Origin: Candidatus Latescibacterota bacterium
Lineage (GTDB): Bacteria; Latescibacterota; MVCY01
Length of the DNA: 6,114 bases
NCBI GenBank assembly: GCA_030608245.1
Contig: JAUWEO010000111.1
Location: forward strand, 1-6,114
Reading direction: 5' to 3'
The notes under the pieces were generated by a model, which did not search any database, had not been told where the DNA came from, and saw only the letters and a list, made by a program, of their open reading frames with translations. The translations under genes and the position numbers were made by a program. The first letter of the stretch is position 1. Each line of letters begins with the position of its first letter. Of the stretch, positions 5,785 to 6,114 are shown piece after piece.

Positions 5785-5826
5785 AGAGGCTGCTTTTATT
5801 ATATTTTTACGAAAGCAGTCTTTTTT
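5785..5826 (+). terminator. Intrinsic (Rho-independent) terminator
   Basis: AGAGGCTGCTTT (5785-5796) pairs with AAAGCAGTCTTT (5812-5823) over 12 bp, including two G-U pairs, around a 15-base AT-rich loop. The stem runs into a six-T tract (5821-5826). It is oriented for + strand transcription and most likely ended the operon of the lost tyrosine kinase. It now ends transcripts coming from the isomerase and separates them from the glycosyltransferase gene. Confidence 0.8.
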
Positions 5827-5997
5827 AAGGTAAATCACGAAGGTGCTTGAGAATGAAAATTCGTGAGGGTGTCGTTGCTACATTAAGGCCCGTTCACGCC
5901 TCTAAGGTCTGATTCAAATTCAGTTGATTGCGGGCAGATGACCTGCGAGATTCCATTTTTCGACAGAATCTCACCAATCACCAATTACCGGTTGAGG
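5827..5997. other. Intergenic region before the glycosyltransferase gene
   Basis: No coding frame or convincing promoter was found here. Two short inverted repeats are visible: CACGAA (5836-5841) with TTCGTG (5860-5865), and GAGATTC (5947-5953) with GAATCTC (5966-5972), the second 25 bases before the next start. No JUMPStart/ops-like element was seen, although the downstream gene is of the polysaccharide type. A promoter for the next transcription unit is expected here because a terminator lies just upstream. Confidence 0.4.
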
Positions 5998-6114
5998 ATG
6001 AAAAAAGTCCTATTCATCACCTATTACTTCCCTCCCATGGGATTAGGTGGGGTACAGCGAACACTGAAATTCGTCAAATACCTGCCCAGTTTTGGTTGGC
6101 AGCCAATTATACTC
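5998..6114 (+). CDS. Glycosyltransferase family 4 protein, N-terminal part
   Basis: The last 39 codons of the window read without a stop, from an ATG at 5998 into the edge. The N-terminus MKKVLFITYYFPPMGLGGVQ, then RTLKFVKYLPSFGWQPIIL, is typical of GT4 (GT-B fold) transferases: a first beta strand, a YYFPP loop, a glycine-rich turn (GLGG-Q-R) and a helix leading to the second strand. Such enzymes transfer a sugar from a nucleotide donor to a lipid-linked glycan at the cytoplasmic membrane face. Most of the protein, including the donor-binding C-terminal domain, lies beyond the window. GAGG directly touches the ATG, which is too close for normal spacing, so a TTG at 5992 is an alternative start. 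Donor and acceptor cannot be inferred. Confidence 0.85.
   Translation, partial: MKKVLFITYYFPPMGLGGVQRTLKFVKYLPSFGWQPIIL

Noticed and set aside
5623..5838. Minus-strand frame of 71 codons
   Set aside because: It is antisense to the tyrosine-kinase tail and runs through the terminator; its product has no recognisable features.

Overview
The window is 6.1 kb of bacterial chromosome with moderate GC. Every gene called lies on the + strand. The gene types (leader peptidase, group III site-2 protease, a thermophile-type class II tRNA nucleotidyltransferase, a degenerate pilin-like protein, a GT4 glycosyltransferase) and the small interspersed ACTGAA/CACCGAA-type repeats suggest an uncultured, probably Gram-negative lineage of the kind recovered from metagenomes. 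This placement is a judgement from protein style. No rRNA or other phylogenetic marker is present to test it.

Layout, left to right. (1) Positions 1-84 hold the possible last codons of an upstream gene and a diverged direct repeat whose second copy covers the lepB start. (2) lepB (85-771) encodes signal peptidase I. (3) A 178-bp gap carries repeat element A. (4) galU, a class II CCA/CC/A-adding nucleotidyltransferase and an M50 site-2 protease form a tight unit (950-3749) with 16-bp and 4-bp overlaps. (5) A 186-bp gap carries repeat element B, with the same arms as A and a different interior. (6) A 57-residue basic, single-TM protein and a pilin-like protein (3936-4516) overlap by one base. 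(7) A well-conserved TIM-barrel sugar phosphate isomerase/epimerase (4628-5590) has a strong Shine-Dalgarno. (8) Starting two bases after its stop codon is the orphan 3' end of a Wzc/CpsD-type tyrosine kinase, with a tyrosine-rich tail (5592-5723). (9) A small hairpin and an intrinsic terminator (5785-5826) follow. (10) After a further gap, a GT4 glycosyltransferase begins (5998) and runs off the window.

Functionally, the left part is housekeeping and envelope-related: protein export (LepB), UDP-glucose supply (GalU), tRNA 3'-end synthesis and intramembrane proteolysis. The right part looks like the edge of a surface-polysaccharide locus, since a tyrosine-kinase tail and a glycosyltransferase are typical of capsule/exopolysaccharide clusters. 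The kinase tail without its body suggests that a deletion or insertion joined the two parts, with the isomerase at the junction.

I see no CRISPR array, tRNA, rRNA, transposase or recognisable defence system. The observations most worth following up are the unannotated kinase remnant, the paired repeat elements A and B, the pilin-like protein without a normal prepilin cleavage site, and the altered active-site motifs in GalU.
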